A DNA stretch of 5,698 bases from an uncultured Verrucomicrobiae bacterium. Lineage in GTDB: Bacteria; Verrucomicrobiota; Verrucomicrobiia; Verrucomicrobiales; Akkermansiaceae. Numbering within the stretch: position 1 is the stretch's first letter; every line of letters begins with the position of its first letter. The notes under the pieces are model-generated. The model ran no database searches. It saw only the letters and a list, made by a program, of their open reading frames with translations, and was not told the origin of the DNA. Shown here piece by piece: positions 1 through 5,199 of this stretch. The position numbers and the translations under genes are program-made. The stretch spans positions 1 to 5,698 of the forward strand of contig CALGOH010000058.1 of the NCBI GenBank assembly GCA_937957985.1, written 5' to 3'.

Positions 1-598
1 ACATCCATTCGCGGTAGGAATCGTGACGCTCGGGCAGCCCGATCTCGCGCCGCAGCGGATTGAGCGACTTCCACATCGCCGGATCGATCAGCCCCCGCTC
101 GGCGATGCGGTTGAAGAATTCGAAAGACCATTTCGGCGACCGCTGGATGATCGGGTTGAACCGGTGGCCCGCCAGGCTCGCGCGGTCGTCCTCACCGGAC
201 AGTTCGGTCGGCGTCAGGAACACCGCGCAGCCGGGAATCCCGAGTTTCTCCTCGGTCATCCGCGCCACCGCCAGCAGGCTCCGGTAGACCAGCACGTCGC
301 CCTGTCCGACATTCTCGAGCAGCGCCCGCAGCATCGGGCCCGATTCCTCCTTACCCGCTTCGCGCAGGACCCGGAAGTACTTGAAGGGCGAGTTCAGGCG
401 GGGATCGCGGATCACCCTTTCCATCGTCGCGGCATCGCCCGCAGGGATGCAGTCGAAGCCCCACTTCGCGAGCGTGCCGCGATGGAAGGGGTTGACGATC
501 CAACAGATCTCATGTCCCCGCTCGCGCAGTTCGCGTGCGAGGACGATCAGCGGGGCGAGATCGCCGAAGCTTCCGGCGGTGGAGAAGACGAAGCGCAT
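1..598 (-). CDS. Glycosyltransferase, GT28/GT1 (UDP-glucosyl/glucuronosyltransferase-like) type, N-terminal part, truncated by window edge
   Basis: The frame opens with an ATG at 598 (reading MRFVFSTAGSFGDLAP) and stays open for 199 codons to the left edge, so the C-terminal half is missing. The GSFGDLAPL segment at residues 9-17, followed by ARELRERGHE, is the N-terminal signature of the GT28/GT1 superfamily (GSxGDxxP, first Rossmann strand and loop that binds the acceptor side). Further hallmarks are a G-F-D-C-I-P-A-G turn near residues 52-59 and N-P-L-R-R-E-I-G-L-P near 180-189, where family members carry an 'NxxRxxLGLP' linker. Enzymes of this type transfer sugar from a nucleotide sugar to a lipid, sterol or natural-product acceptor; the nucleotide-sugar site lies in the missing C-terminal domain, so the substrate cannot be called. 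It starts 24 bp after the glutaredoxin-like gene on the same strand, which suggests co-transcription. No Shine-Dalgarno precedes the ATG. Family assignment is fairly secure; specific function is unknown. Confidence 0.85.
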   Translation of the reverse strand, partial: MRFVFSTAGSFGDLAPLIVLARELRERGHEICWIVNPFHRGTLAKWGFDCIPAGDAATMERVIRDPRLNSPFKYFRVLREAGKEESGPMLRALLENVGQGDVLVYRSLLAVARMTEEKLGIPGCAVFLTPTELSGEDDRASLAGHRFNPIIQRSPKWSFEFFNRIAERGLIDPAMWKSLNPLRREIGLPERHDSYREWM

Positions 599-622
599 GC
601 CGGAAGGTGGGCTCGGGCCCGG

Positions 623-991
623 TCAGTCGATGAACCGGACCTTGCCGCCGGGAACTTCTCCGCGGGCCATGGCCTCGTGCTCTTCGTCACTGCAGGCCGA
701 ATTGGTCGGTGCATCCGCCTCGGCGTCGACCTTCTCGATCTTGCCGTTCTCGATCATCCACGCCTCGACCTCCTCGCCCGAGACGTCGGGCAGCATCGTG
801 CCATCGACCTCGACGCAGGGTGAGAGCGGCTGACCGCTCTTCTGCTCCATCTCCCAGCGGAAGGCCGGATTCTTGATGATGTCCTTCTCCTCGTACTCGA
901 GGCCATACTTGCGCATGATCGCCCGCACCCCCTCGCTCCAGCCGCAGTAGGTCTTGAGGTAGGCGGTGATTTTCGGTTGCTTGTCGCTCAT
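623..991 (-). CDS. Glutaredoxin-like thioredoxin-fold protein with CGWS active site
   Basis: A 122-residue protein. Residues 7-15 (KITAYLKTY) are the first strand, followed by a C-G-W-S motif at 16-19, a monothiol-type variant of the glutaredoxin CPYC/CGFS active site. The motif SPCVEVDG at 57-64 supplies the cis-proline (P58) expected next to the active site, and LPDVSGEEVEAWM at 67-79 matches the last strand and helix of the fold. Residues beyond about 84 form an acidic extension with a second cysteine pair candidate (Cys100), not part of the core. Known members use glutathione for thiol-disulfide exchange or, for CGFS types, carry Fe-S clusters; which applies here is not visible. I chose the ATG at 991 because it fits the start of the fold and lies 7 nt from a promoter-like -10. 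An in-frame ATG at 1063 would add 24 residues reading through that promoter and the neighbouring gene. It heads a likely operon with the glycosyltransferase. Confidence 0.85.
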   Translation of the reverse strand: MSDKQPKITAYLKTYCGWSEGVRAIMRKYGLEYEEKDIIKNPAFRWEMEQKSGQPLSPCVEVDGTMLPDVSGEEVEAWMIENGKIEKVDAEADAPTNSACSDEEHEAMARGEVPGGKVRFID

Positions 992-998
992 GGCGCGC

Positions 999-1026
999 AA
1001 GATAGCGGCACGATCCCCGATCGCAA
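999..1026 (-). promoter_or_regulatory. Putative promoter of the glutaredoxin-like gene, near-leaderless
   Basis: On the minus strand, TTGCGA (1026-1021) is separated by 16 bp from TATCTT (1004-999), a reasonable sigma70-type pair. Only 7 nt lie between the -10 and the ATG at 991, so transcription would start at or within a few bases of the start codon. The region also has to hold the promoter of the divergent membrane-protein gene. Called by eye; not experimentally supported. Confidence 0.5.
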
Positions 1027-1031
1027 GCCCG

Positions 1032-1412
1032 ATGGACGGCCCGACCCCCGCTCCGTGGACCACCGTTCATTCCGCGGGAGCCGTTGCCTCCCTTCTTCTT
1101 TGTGTCGCACCGGTCCTGCTGCTGGCCCTGGAGTGGGGCGCCGCCTGCCTCGTGCTGGGCAAACCGCCGGAACCAATGATCGATGACCCGAAATCCATCG
1201 GCCCCCTGTCCTCTTTCCTCCACCTCCTCACCGGTCTTTCCTTTCTCAGCCTGTTCGTCACTCCCTTCACCCTGCCCGTCATCTGGTGGAAGAAGGCCGC
1301 CGACACGCCCCGGTCAAATCTCATCGCGGTCGGCTGCTTCATTCTCCCCATCGCCACCATCTTCATCCTCCGCGAGGATCCGTGGTCGATCCTGTCGTGG
1401 TGGTTCGATTGA
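1032..1412 (+). CDS. Small integral membrane protein with three predicted transmembrane helices, unknown function
   Basis: A 126-residue hydrophobic protein that I do not recognise. Predicted membrane segments lie at about residues 15-42, 57-86 and 96-113. A short basic loop (KKAADTPRS, 87-95) between the second and third helices should face the cytoplasm. The C-terminus is aromatic (SILSWWFD). The ATG at 1032 is preferred over in-frame ATGs at 966 and 990: the extra codons would overlap the divergent glutaredoxin-like gene or its promoter, and include ATA, CGA and GCA codons that look unlike the local C/G-ending usage. The stop lies 6 bp before the RibD-like gene on the same strand, so the two are probably one transcript, though a functional tie is not evident. 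A divergent 40-bp region separates it from the glutaredoxin-like gene. There is no recognisable ribosome binding site. Confidence 0.75.
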   Translation: MDGPTPAPWTTVHSAGAVASLLLCVAPVLLLALEWGAACLVLGKPPEPMIDDPKSIGPLSSFLHLLTGLSFLSLFVTPFTLPVIWWKKAADTPRSNLIAVGCFILPIATIFILREDPWSILSWWFD

Positions 1413-1418
1413 CAAGCC

Positions 1419-2036
1419 ATGGACCGCCCCCGCGTCAGCATCAACTTCGCGATCTCCGCCGACGGACGGATCACCTCGTCCAGCGGACGCCCCTCCGGAT
1501 GGACCTCCGAAGCGGACCACGAGCGCCTGCTGAAGCTCCGGGAACAGGCCGACGCCCTGATGGTCGGTCGCGGAACCCTCGAGGCCGACCGGATGACGAT
1601 GCAGGCGCCGCACCACCCGCTGAGGTGCGTCGTGTCCTCAACCGGAGCCTTTGATCCCGATCATCCCCTCTTCAAGTCGGCAGGCGGCCCCATCCACCTG
1701 CTCGGCACCCGCGGGAAACCGACCGAGATCCCGGGAACCACCGCCCACCAGCTCCCGCTCCCGGAGTTCCTCCGGCTGCTGCACCGCGATCACGCGGTGA
1801 ACCATCTCCATTGCGAGGGCGGCGGCTCCCTCGTCCGCGAACTGGCCACGCTCGACCTGATCGATGAGATCCACCTGACCTGGGCAGGCCACACGATCTT
1901 CGGCGGCGCGGAAACCCCCGGCATCACCGGCAGCGTCGCGGATTTCCTCCCGGCATCGCGTTGCTTCCGCCTGACCCACTACGAGCCGCGGAATGATCTC
2001 GGCGAGGCCTTTCTCAGCTACCAGAGGACTCAGTGA
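1419..2036 (+). CDS. RibD C-terminal domain / dihydrofolate-reductase-like oxidoreductase
   Basis: A 205-residue single-domain protein of the RibD_C (bacterial bifunctional deaminase-reductase C-terminal, DHFR-like fold) family. Visible features are the N-terminal strand with SINFAISADGRI at residues 7-18, QADALMVGRGTLEAD at 43-57 (the conserved 'D-A-hydrophobic-hydrophobic-G-x-x-T' segment that helps bind NADPH), and CEGGGSLVREL at 132-142, which is the glycine-rich 'EGG' nucleotide-binding loop. The family contains the 5-amino-6-ribosylamino-uracil reductase of riboflavin synthesis and many uncharacterised pyrimidine or pterin reductases. There is no cytidine-deaminase domain, unlike classical bifunctional RibD, and no riboflavin gene beside it, so I do not assign the symbol ribD. 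It follows the small membrane protein by 6 bp. Its TGA overlaps the stop codon of the convergent small lipoprotein gene by 7 bp. The cytoplasm is the expected location. Confidence 0.88.
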   Translation: MDRPRVSINFAISADGRITSSSGRPSGWTSEADHERLLKLREQADALMVGRGTLEADRMTMQAPHHPLRCVVSSTGAFDPDHPLFKSAGGPIHLLGTRGKPTEIPGTTAHQLPLPEFLRLLHRDHAVNHLHCEGGGSLVRELATLDLIDEIHLTWAGHTIFGGAETPGITGSVADFLPASRCFRLTHYEPRNDLGEAFLSYQRTQ

Positions 2037-2167
2037 GCCTCGTCTCCGCCATGACCGTCCTCGTGGCCGTGGGTTTCATGAAGTTGCTTGGTCTCCTCCC
2101 AGTCGTGTTGCTCGCACGAGACCGACGCGAAGAAAAGACAGGCGGCGAGAAAGTGGAGGAATTTCAT
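2030..2167 (-). CDS. Small His-rich putative lipoprotein, 45 residues, unknown function
   Basis: Starting at the ATG at 2167 the frame reads MKFLHFLAACLFFASVSC, a short lipoprotein-type signal: a lysine, a hydrophobic core and a cysteine at residue 18 preceded by A-S-V-S, which is a weak but usable lipobox. The mature part would be only 28 residues (EQHDWEETKQLHETHG, then an H/E/D/G-rich end), with histidines at 21, 30, 33, 35, 39 and 45. The alternating His and acidic residues could bind a divalent metal; that is inference. An overlapping frame continues far upstream into lpxB, but that part is a shadow, since lpxB is a clear gene there. The gene starts 50 bp after lpxB and has its own promoter-like sequence. 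Its stop overlaps the convergent RibD-like stop. I do not recognise a named family. The clean signal sequence at the expected place makes a real gene likely. Confidence 0.65.
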   Translation of the reverse strand: MKFLHFLAACLFFASVSCEQHDWEETKQLHETHGHEDGHGGDEAH

Positions 2168-2175
2168 GTGCGCCG

Positions 2176-2203
2176 GATGTATCCGCTCGCCGCTCACTGG
2201 CAA
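2176..2203 (-). promoter_or_regulatory. Putative promoter of the small lipoprotein gene, near-leaderless
   Basis: On the minus strand, TTGCCA (2203-2198) is followed after 16 bp by TACATC (2181-2176), and the ATG at 2167 comes 8 nt later. It lies entirely in the 50-bp gap after the lpxB stop, so the small gene could be transcribed both from lpxB read-through and from this site. The -10 is weak. Confidence 0.4.
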
Positions 2204-2217
2204 GCCTGAACCTGCCA

Positions 2218-3354
2218 TCACGCGGACTCCGCCGCGAACCATCGGGCCACCGCCTCCGCCGCGCGCCGGTGCGCGCCGGTCCCGCCGAGCAGCGCCACGG
2301 TTTCCGCCAGCCGCGCCTGCAGCGCCGCCACTTCTTCCGGCGAGGAAAGGAAGCGCTGAAGCGATCGCGCCACCTCGCAGGGATCGGCGTCGGACTGGAT
2401 GAATTCCTCGACCACCTCGTCCTTCGCCAGGATGTTGACCAGTCCGATGTGCTCGATCTTCACCACCATCCGGGCGATCAGGTAGGTCGGCCAGGCCAGC
2501 TTGTAGACGAGGCAATAGGGCAGGCCGTAGTAGGCGGCCTCGACCGTGGCGGTGCCGCTCGCGACCACGCCGCACGCCGCGCGCTGCATCAGGCCGTGCG
2601 CCCCGCCGTCGCGGATCTCGACCGCGGCACCGAGGCCGTGCGCCGCGGCCATCGCTTCCAGCCGTTCGCGCAATGCCGGGCGGGCGGCCGGCACTTCGAA
2701 AACCAGGTCCGGGTCGGCGCCCAGCATCCTCTCGGCGGTGTCCAGCATCACCGGGAAAAGCTTTTCCACCTCCGGCTCGCGGCTGCCCGGAAGCAGGGCG
2801 ACCCGCCCGGGATCCCGGTCCACCTCGATCCGTTCGGCCTCCAGTTCATCGACCAGCGGATGACCGACAAAGCTCGCCTTGAGCCCGGTGCCCTCGAAAA
2901 TCTCCGGCTCGAAGGGCAGCAGGCACAGCACCTCGTCGAACAGCTCGACCATCTTCGGGATCCGCCCCTTTTTCCAAGCCCATACCTGCGGGCAGACGTA
3001 CTGCACGATCCTGGTCCGCGGCAATTCGCGCCGCACCGCCGCCGCGAAACGGAAGTTGAACCCGGGGTAGTCGACCAGCAACAGCACCTCGGGCCTCAGA
3101 CCACGGATCTCGGCGAGCATCTCGTCGAAGCTGCGCTTGAAGAACGAATAATGCTTCAGAACCTCGACGATCCCCATCACCGCGGCGTCGTCCAGCCAGT
3201 CGCGGATTCCGTCCCCGGCGACCTTCCTCATCGCCGGGCCGCCGGCACCATGCACCGTCAGGCCCGGACGAATCTCCAGCAAAGCCTCCAGCAGCCCCGC
3301 CGCATGCGCGTCGCCACTCAGTTCTCCGGCGACGACGTAGAGGGATCCGCTCAT
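2218..3354 (-). CDS. lpxB: Lipid-A-disaccharide synthase
   Basis: The 378-residue product is close to the usual length of LpxB (about 380). It joins UDP-2,3-diacylglucosamine and lipid X (2,3-diacylglucosamine 1-phosphate) to make the tetraacyl disaccharide of lipid A, at the inner face of the cytoplasmic membrane. Recognisable family segments in order are: VVAGELSGDAHAAGLL at residues 7-22, HGAGGPAM at 35-42, MGIVEVLKH at 60-68, LLVDYPGFNFR at 92-102 (D95 sits where the family has an essential aspartate), YVCPQVWAWKKGRI at 119-132, FVGHPLVDEL at 162-171, LLPGSREPEV at 187-196 with the conserved PGSR, and VASGTATVEAAYYGLP at 264-279, which belongs to the UDP-sugar-binding GT-B half. Other lipid A genes (lpxA, lpxD, lpxC) are not in the window, so lpxB stands alone, followed by the small lipoprotein gene. 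The ATG at 3354 is the first in frame and lies 9 nt from a promoter-like -10. Confidence 0.97.
   Translation of the reverse strand: MSGSLYVVAGELSGDAHAAGLLEALLEIRPGLTVHGAGGPAMRKVAGDGIRDWLDDAAVMGIVEVLKHYSFFKRSFDEMLAEIRGLRPEVLLLVDYPGFNFRFAAAVRRELPRTRIVQYVCPQVWAWKKGRIPKMVELFDEVLCLLPFEPEIFEGTGLKASFVGHPLVDELEAERIEVDRDPGRVALLPGSREPEVEKLFPVMLDTAERMLGADPDLVFEVPAARPALRERLEAMAAAHGLGAAVEIRDGGAHGLMQRAACGVVASGTATVEAAYYGLPYCLVYKLAWPTYLIARMVVKIEHIGLVNILAKDEVVEEFIQSDADPCEVARSLQRFLSSPEEVAALQARLAETVALLGGTGAHRRAAEAVARWFAAESA
2261..2280. repeat. Perfect 10-bp tandem duplication inside lpxB
   Basis: The unit GCGCGCCGGT occurs twice back to back. It encodes part of the lpxB C-terminal region (around T-G-A-H-R-R-A-A, residues 359-366). 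Ten bases is not a multiple of three, so gain or loss of one unit would shift the frame and alter roughly the last 15-20 residues, which lie outside the conserved core. The present frame is intact. Confidence 0.8.
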
Positions 3355-3363
3355 CTGGGCCGA

Positions 3364-3393
3364 ATGCTAGGCAACGCGCCGGGCCGCCCGCAA
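3364..3393 (-). promoter_or_regulatory. Putative lpxB promoter, near-leaderless
   Basis: On the minus strand, TTGCGG (3393-3388), an 18-bp spacer and TAGCAT (3369-3364) precede the lpxB ATG by 9 nt. The -10 is identical in sequence to the one before the small exported protein gene at 5200. No ribosome binding site fits in the short remaining leader. Confidence 0.5.
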
Positions 3394-3444
3394 TGCGCAT
3401 CTGGCACCGTCCGGCAACCAAGGTCCACCCCGTCCAATTCGTCA

Positions 3445-3473
3445 TTGATTTCCCCCGTGGCCCACCCTTAATC
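3445..3473 (+). promoter_or_regulatory. Putative promoter of the TPR membrane protein gene
   Basis: TTGATT (3445-3450), a 17-bp spacer and TTAATC (3468-3473) form the best promoter-like pair in the 144-bp divergent region between lpxB and the TPR gene. Here 25 nt remain between the -10 and the ATG at 3499, a conventional short leader, unlike the minus-strand promoter in the same region. The leader has no Shine-Dalgarno sequence. Confidence 0.4.
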
Positions 3474-3498
3474 GCGGCCCCGCTTCCCACGCCCTGCC

Positions 3499-4389
3499 AT
3501 GGCCGAACCCACTTCCAAACCAGCCTCGCCGATCGGCGAAATTTCCCACGGTCCCACTCCGTTCGAGCGTTTCCTCGACCGCAACCAGAAGTCGATGATC
3601 CTGCTCGCCCTCGTGCTCGCCGTCGGCGCGGGAGCCTGGGTCGTCATGTCAGGCATGGACGAAGGCAAGCGGCTCGCCGCCGGCGAAGCCCTCGTCGCCG
3701 CAGACGACCTCGCCGCGATGCAGGACGTGGTGAAGAACCACCCCGACACTCCCGCCGCCGCCTCCGGGGCGGTCCTGCTCTCCGACATGCAGTGGGACGA
3801 GGGCCAGCAAAGCGCCGCGATCGAGACGCTGCGCGGTGAAATCGACGCCAACCCCGAACATCCGGCCACCGTCCCGGCCCGCGCCCGCCTCGCCACCCGG
3901 CTGCTGCAGCAGGGCGATCGCGACGCGGCCCGCAGTGGTTTCAAGGAACTCGTCGATCGCCCCGAAGCCGCCTATCTCGCCCCCTACGCGTTGCTTTCGC
4001 TCGCCGAGATCGCCCGGGAGGACGGCGACATCGAGGCCGCCAGGGATTTTCTTGAGCAGGCGTCCGACCGCTATCCCGACAATCCGCTGCGCTCGCTCGC
4101 CACCCAGGCCACGATCTACGTCGATTTCGAGATGCCGGAGCCGGTTGATCCACCCGCGCCCGAACCGGTCGAAGAGCCGACCGGCGAGGAAATCCCCGAA
4201 CCCGACCTCTCAACCCCGCTGGAACTCGACCCCACCTCCCCCGGCACCGGCAGCGGCAACCCCCTGCTCGACAACCTGACCGGTGACACCGCCACCCCTG
4301 AAGAACTTCCCGAAGAGGCCCCGGCCCAGGAGGGTTCCGAAGCGCCTCCCGCCGAGGAAGACGAATCCGCCCCCGCGACGGGGGAATGA
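3499..4389 (+). CDS. Membrane-anchored TPR-like protein with acidic Pro/Glu-rich C-terminal tail
   Basis: A 296-residue protein. After a soluble N-terminus containing PFERFLDRNQKS (21-32), a single transmembrane helix spans about residues 33-51 with charged flanks. Then comes an alpha-helical region of about 60-205 with TPR-style helix pairs rich in Ala and Leu, for example around LATRLLQQGDRDAARSGF (131-148) and LLSLAEIAREDGDIEAARDF (165-184); the latter ends ASDRYPDNP, a typical TPR boundary. Layout resembles the YfgM-like family (one helix, then periplasmic TPRs) known in E. coli to associate with the Sec translocon and chaperones; that comparison rests on layout only. The tail from about 211 to 296 is disordered, Pro/Glu/Asp-rich with repeated PEP/PEE units, and is not typical of YfgM. 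It lies 39 bp upstream of the bactofilin gene on the same strand, so a shared transcript or envelope-related role is possible. Partner and exact role are unknown. Confidence 0.82.
   Translation: MAEPTSKPASPIGEISHGPTPFERFLDRNQKSMILLALVLAVGAGAWVVMSGMDEGKRLAAGEALVAADDLAAMQDVVKNHPDTPAAASGAVLLSDMQWDEGQQSAAIETLRGEIDANPEHPATVPARARLATRLLQQGDRDAARSGFKELVDRPEAAYLAPYALLSLAEIAREDGDIEAARDFLEQASDRYPDNPLRSLATQATIYVDFEMPEPVDPPAPEPVEEPTGEEIPEPDLSTPLELDPTSPGTGSGNPLLDNLTGDTATPEELPEEAPAQEGSEAPPAEEDESAPATGE
4370..4384 (+). other. Short GC hairpin at the 3' end of the TPR gene
   Basis: CCCCCG (4370-4375) and CGGGGG (4379-4384) are perfect complements around a 3-nt loop, ending two bases before the TGA at 4387. 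No T-run follows, so it is not a standard intrinsic terminator. It may slow or protect the 3' end of the message, or only reflect GC-rich coding sequence for Ala-Pro-Ala-Thr-Gly. Confidence 0.4.
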
Positions 4390-4390
4390 C

Positions 4391-4424
4391 ATTGACAATC
4401 GACCCACTCCACTCCTCATTCGAA
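4391..4424 (+). repeat. Degenerate heptamer (ATTCGAC-like) repeat upstream of the bactofilin gene
   Basis: Starting at 4391 the sequence breaks into ATTGAC, AATCGAC, CCACTCC, ACTCCTC and ATTCGAA, one 6-mer followed by four consecutive 7-mers, ending 4 nt before the GTG at 4429. The same unit and phase occur before nadA. TTGACA at 4392-4397 inside it is also a perfect -35 match, with only a weak -10 (CTCATT, 4415-4420) 17 bp later, so the stretch may be promoter, repeat or both. Confidence 0.45.
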
Positions 4425-4428
4425 GACC

Positions 4429-5103
4429 GTGAGCAACACCATGTTTCGTAAAGTCATCGGGCAGAAGCCCGCGGGCGCGGATCTCGAACCGGCGACCTCG
4501 AAAGAGCCGGAATCCGCCACCCCCGCTCCTGCCGAGCGCCCGGTCACCGGACCGCCGTCCGGGCCGCCAGCCGCCACCTCTTCCCAAGCCGCCAGCCGCA
4601 ACGTGCTGAGCTCGGACGTCGAGATCAAAGGCACCGTGAAGTTCACCAACGACCTCGTGGTGGACGGCAAGATCGAGGGCGAAATCAGCTCCGAAGGCAA
4701 CCTGACCGTCGGAGAGAACGCCCGCCTGAAGGCCGAGATCAAAACCGCGACCGTCGTCGTCTACGGCAAGGTGCACGGAAACATCATCGCCAGCGAACGC
4801 GTCGACCTGAAGGCCAGCGCCGAGGTCGTGGGCGACATCAAGGCCAAGACCCTGTCCATCGAGTCCGGTGCGATCTTCGTCGGCAGGTCCACCGTCGGCA
4901 CTCCGTCGACCGCCGCGACTTCGGGCGCCAAGCCGCAGGGCGAAAGCAAGCCGCAGGGGCCGCAGGATTCCGGCAACAAGCCACAGCAGCAGCAACCGCA
5001 GCAGAAGGCGCAGCAACAACAGCCCCAGTCCTCCTCCCAGAACAAGGATGGCGGCGGCTCGAACAAACCCCAGCAGGGCGACCTCGCAGGCATCAAGAGC
5101 TGA
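4429..5103 (+). CDS. Bactofilin (polymer-forming cytoskeletal protein) with Gln-rich C-terminal tail
   Basis: Numbering from the GTG gives 224 residues. Residues 1-58 are a Pro/Ala-rich flexible head. Residues about 59-155 form the bactofilin (DUF583) beta-helix, with regularly spaced short strands such as DVEIKGTVKFTNDLVVDGKI (63-82), NLTVGENARLKAEI (91-104), VVYGKVHGNIIASERVDL (110-127) and SIESGAIFVG (143-152). Known bactofilins polymerise without nucleotide into filaments that organise peptidoglycan synthesis, stalks, or cell shape. The tail (156-224) is low complexity, with runs of KPQ, PQQQQ and QQQQPQ, and has no membrane segment. The start is uncertain: GTG at 4429 (MSNTMFRKV) or ATG at 4441 (MFRKV). 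I prefer GTG because MSNTMF is a common-looking bactofilin opening and the GTG fits the short spacing seen at other starts here. It follows the TPR membrane protein by 39 bp and is closed by a strong terminator. Confidence 0.93.
   Translation: MSNTMFRKVIGQKPAGADLEPATSKEPESATPAPAERPVTGPPSGPPAATSSQAASRNVLSSDVEIKGTVKFTNDLVVDGKIEGEISSEGNLTVGENARLKAEIKTATVVVYGKVHGNIIASERVDLKASAEVVGDIKAKTLSIESGAIFVGRSTVGTPSTAATSGAKPQGESKPQGPQDSGNKPQQQQPQQKAQQQQPQSSSQNKDGGGSNKPQQGDLAGIKS
4924..5090 (+). repeat. Low-complexity Gln/Pro/Lys-rich coding repeat in the bactofilin tail
   Basis: CAG/CAA-rich, CCG/CCC-interspersed sequence encodes three or four loose copies of K-P-Q-(G/Q) units followed by QQQQP blocks. CAG and CAA codons are mixed, which suggests selection for the residue rather than recent slippage of a pure triplet tract. 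The stretch is likely to vary in length between related strains. Confidence 0.65.
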
Positions 5104-5122
5104 CGCGCAGCCCGATTCTTCG

Positions 5123-5160
5123 AGCGGCATGGCCTCACTGGTCATGCCGCTTTTTCGTTT
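5123..5160 (+). terminator. Strong intrinsic (rho-independent) terminator after the bactofilin gene
   Basis: AGCGGCATGGCC (5123-5134) pairs with GGTCATGCCGCT (5140-5151) over 12 positions including one G-T pair, around the 5-nt loop TCACT. It is followed by TTTTTCGTTT. It begins 19 bp after the bactofilin stop codon (5101-5103), and ends the upstream transcript before the promoter of the next gene. Confidence 0.88.
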
Positions 5161-5166
5161 CTTCCC

Positions 5167-5194
5167 TTTCGTCCGGACCAACCCGGGATAGCAT
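5167..5194 (+). promoter_or_regulatory. Putative near-leaderless promoter of the small exported protein gene
   Basis: TTTCGT (5167-5172), a 16-bp spacer and TAGCAT (5189-5194) precede the GTG at 5200 by 5 nt. Transcription starting the usual 6-8 bases after the -10 would begin at or beside the GTG. The -35 overlaps the end of the T-rich terminator tail. The site supports the GTG as the real start. Confidence 0.5.
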
Positions 5195-5199
5195 GCCGG

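Noticed and set aside
23..823. Plus-strand open frame (266 codons) opposite the glycosyltransferase and glutaredoxin-like genes
   Set aside because: It spans two recognisable minus-strand genes and their gap, and its translation is shadow-like.
1993..3471. Long plus-strand open frame (492 codons) antisense to lpxB
   Set aside because: Its Arg/His/Gln-rich, low-order translation is typical of the antisense of a high-GC gene; the opposite strand encodes an unmistakable LpxB.
3393..3839. Plus-strand frame with an Arg-rich translation overlapping the TPR gene start
   Set aside because: Runs of R-R-R from GC-rich out-of-frame reading; the TPR frame has a transmembrane helix and helix-pair pattern instead.
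4370..4384. GC hairpin as a terminator of the TPR gene
   Set aside because: The 6-bp stem lies inside the coding sequence and has no T-run after it; kept only as a structural element.
4980..5040. CAG-rich stretch as a possible CRISPR-like or mobile repeat
   Set aside because: It is an in-frame Gln-rich protein tail with mixed codons, with no regular spacers or inverted ends.
5193..5195. ATG just upstream of the exported protein gene
   Set aside because: It is in a different frame from the signal-peptide protein and overlaps the -10 hexamer; GTG at 5200 gives a proper signal sequence.
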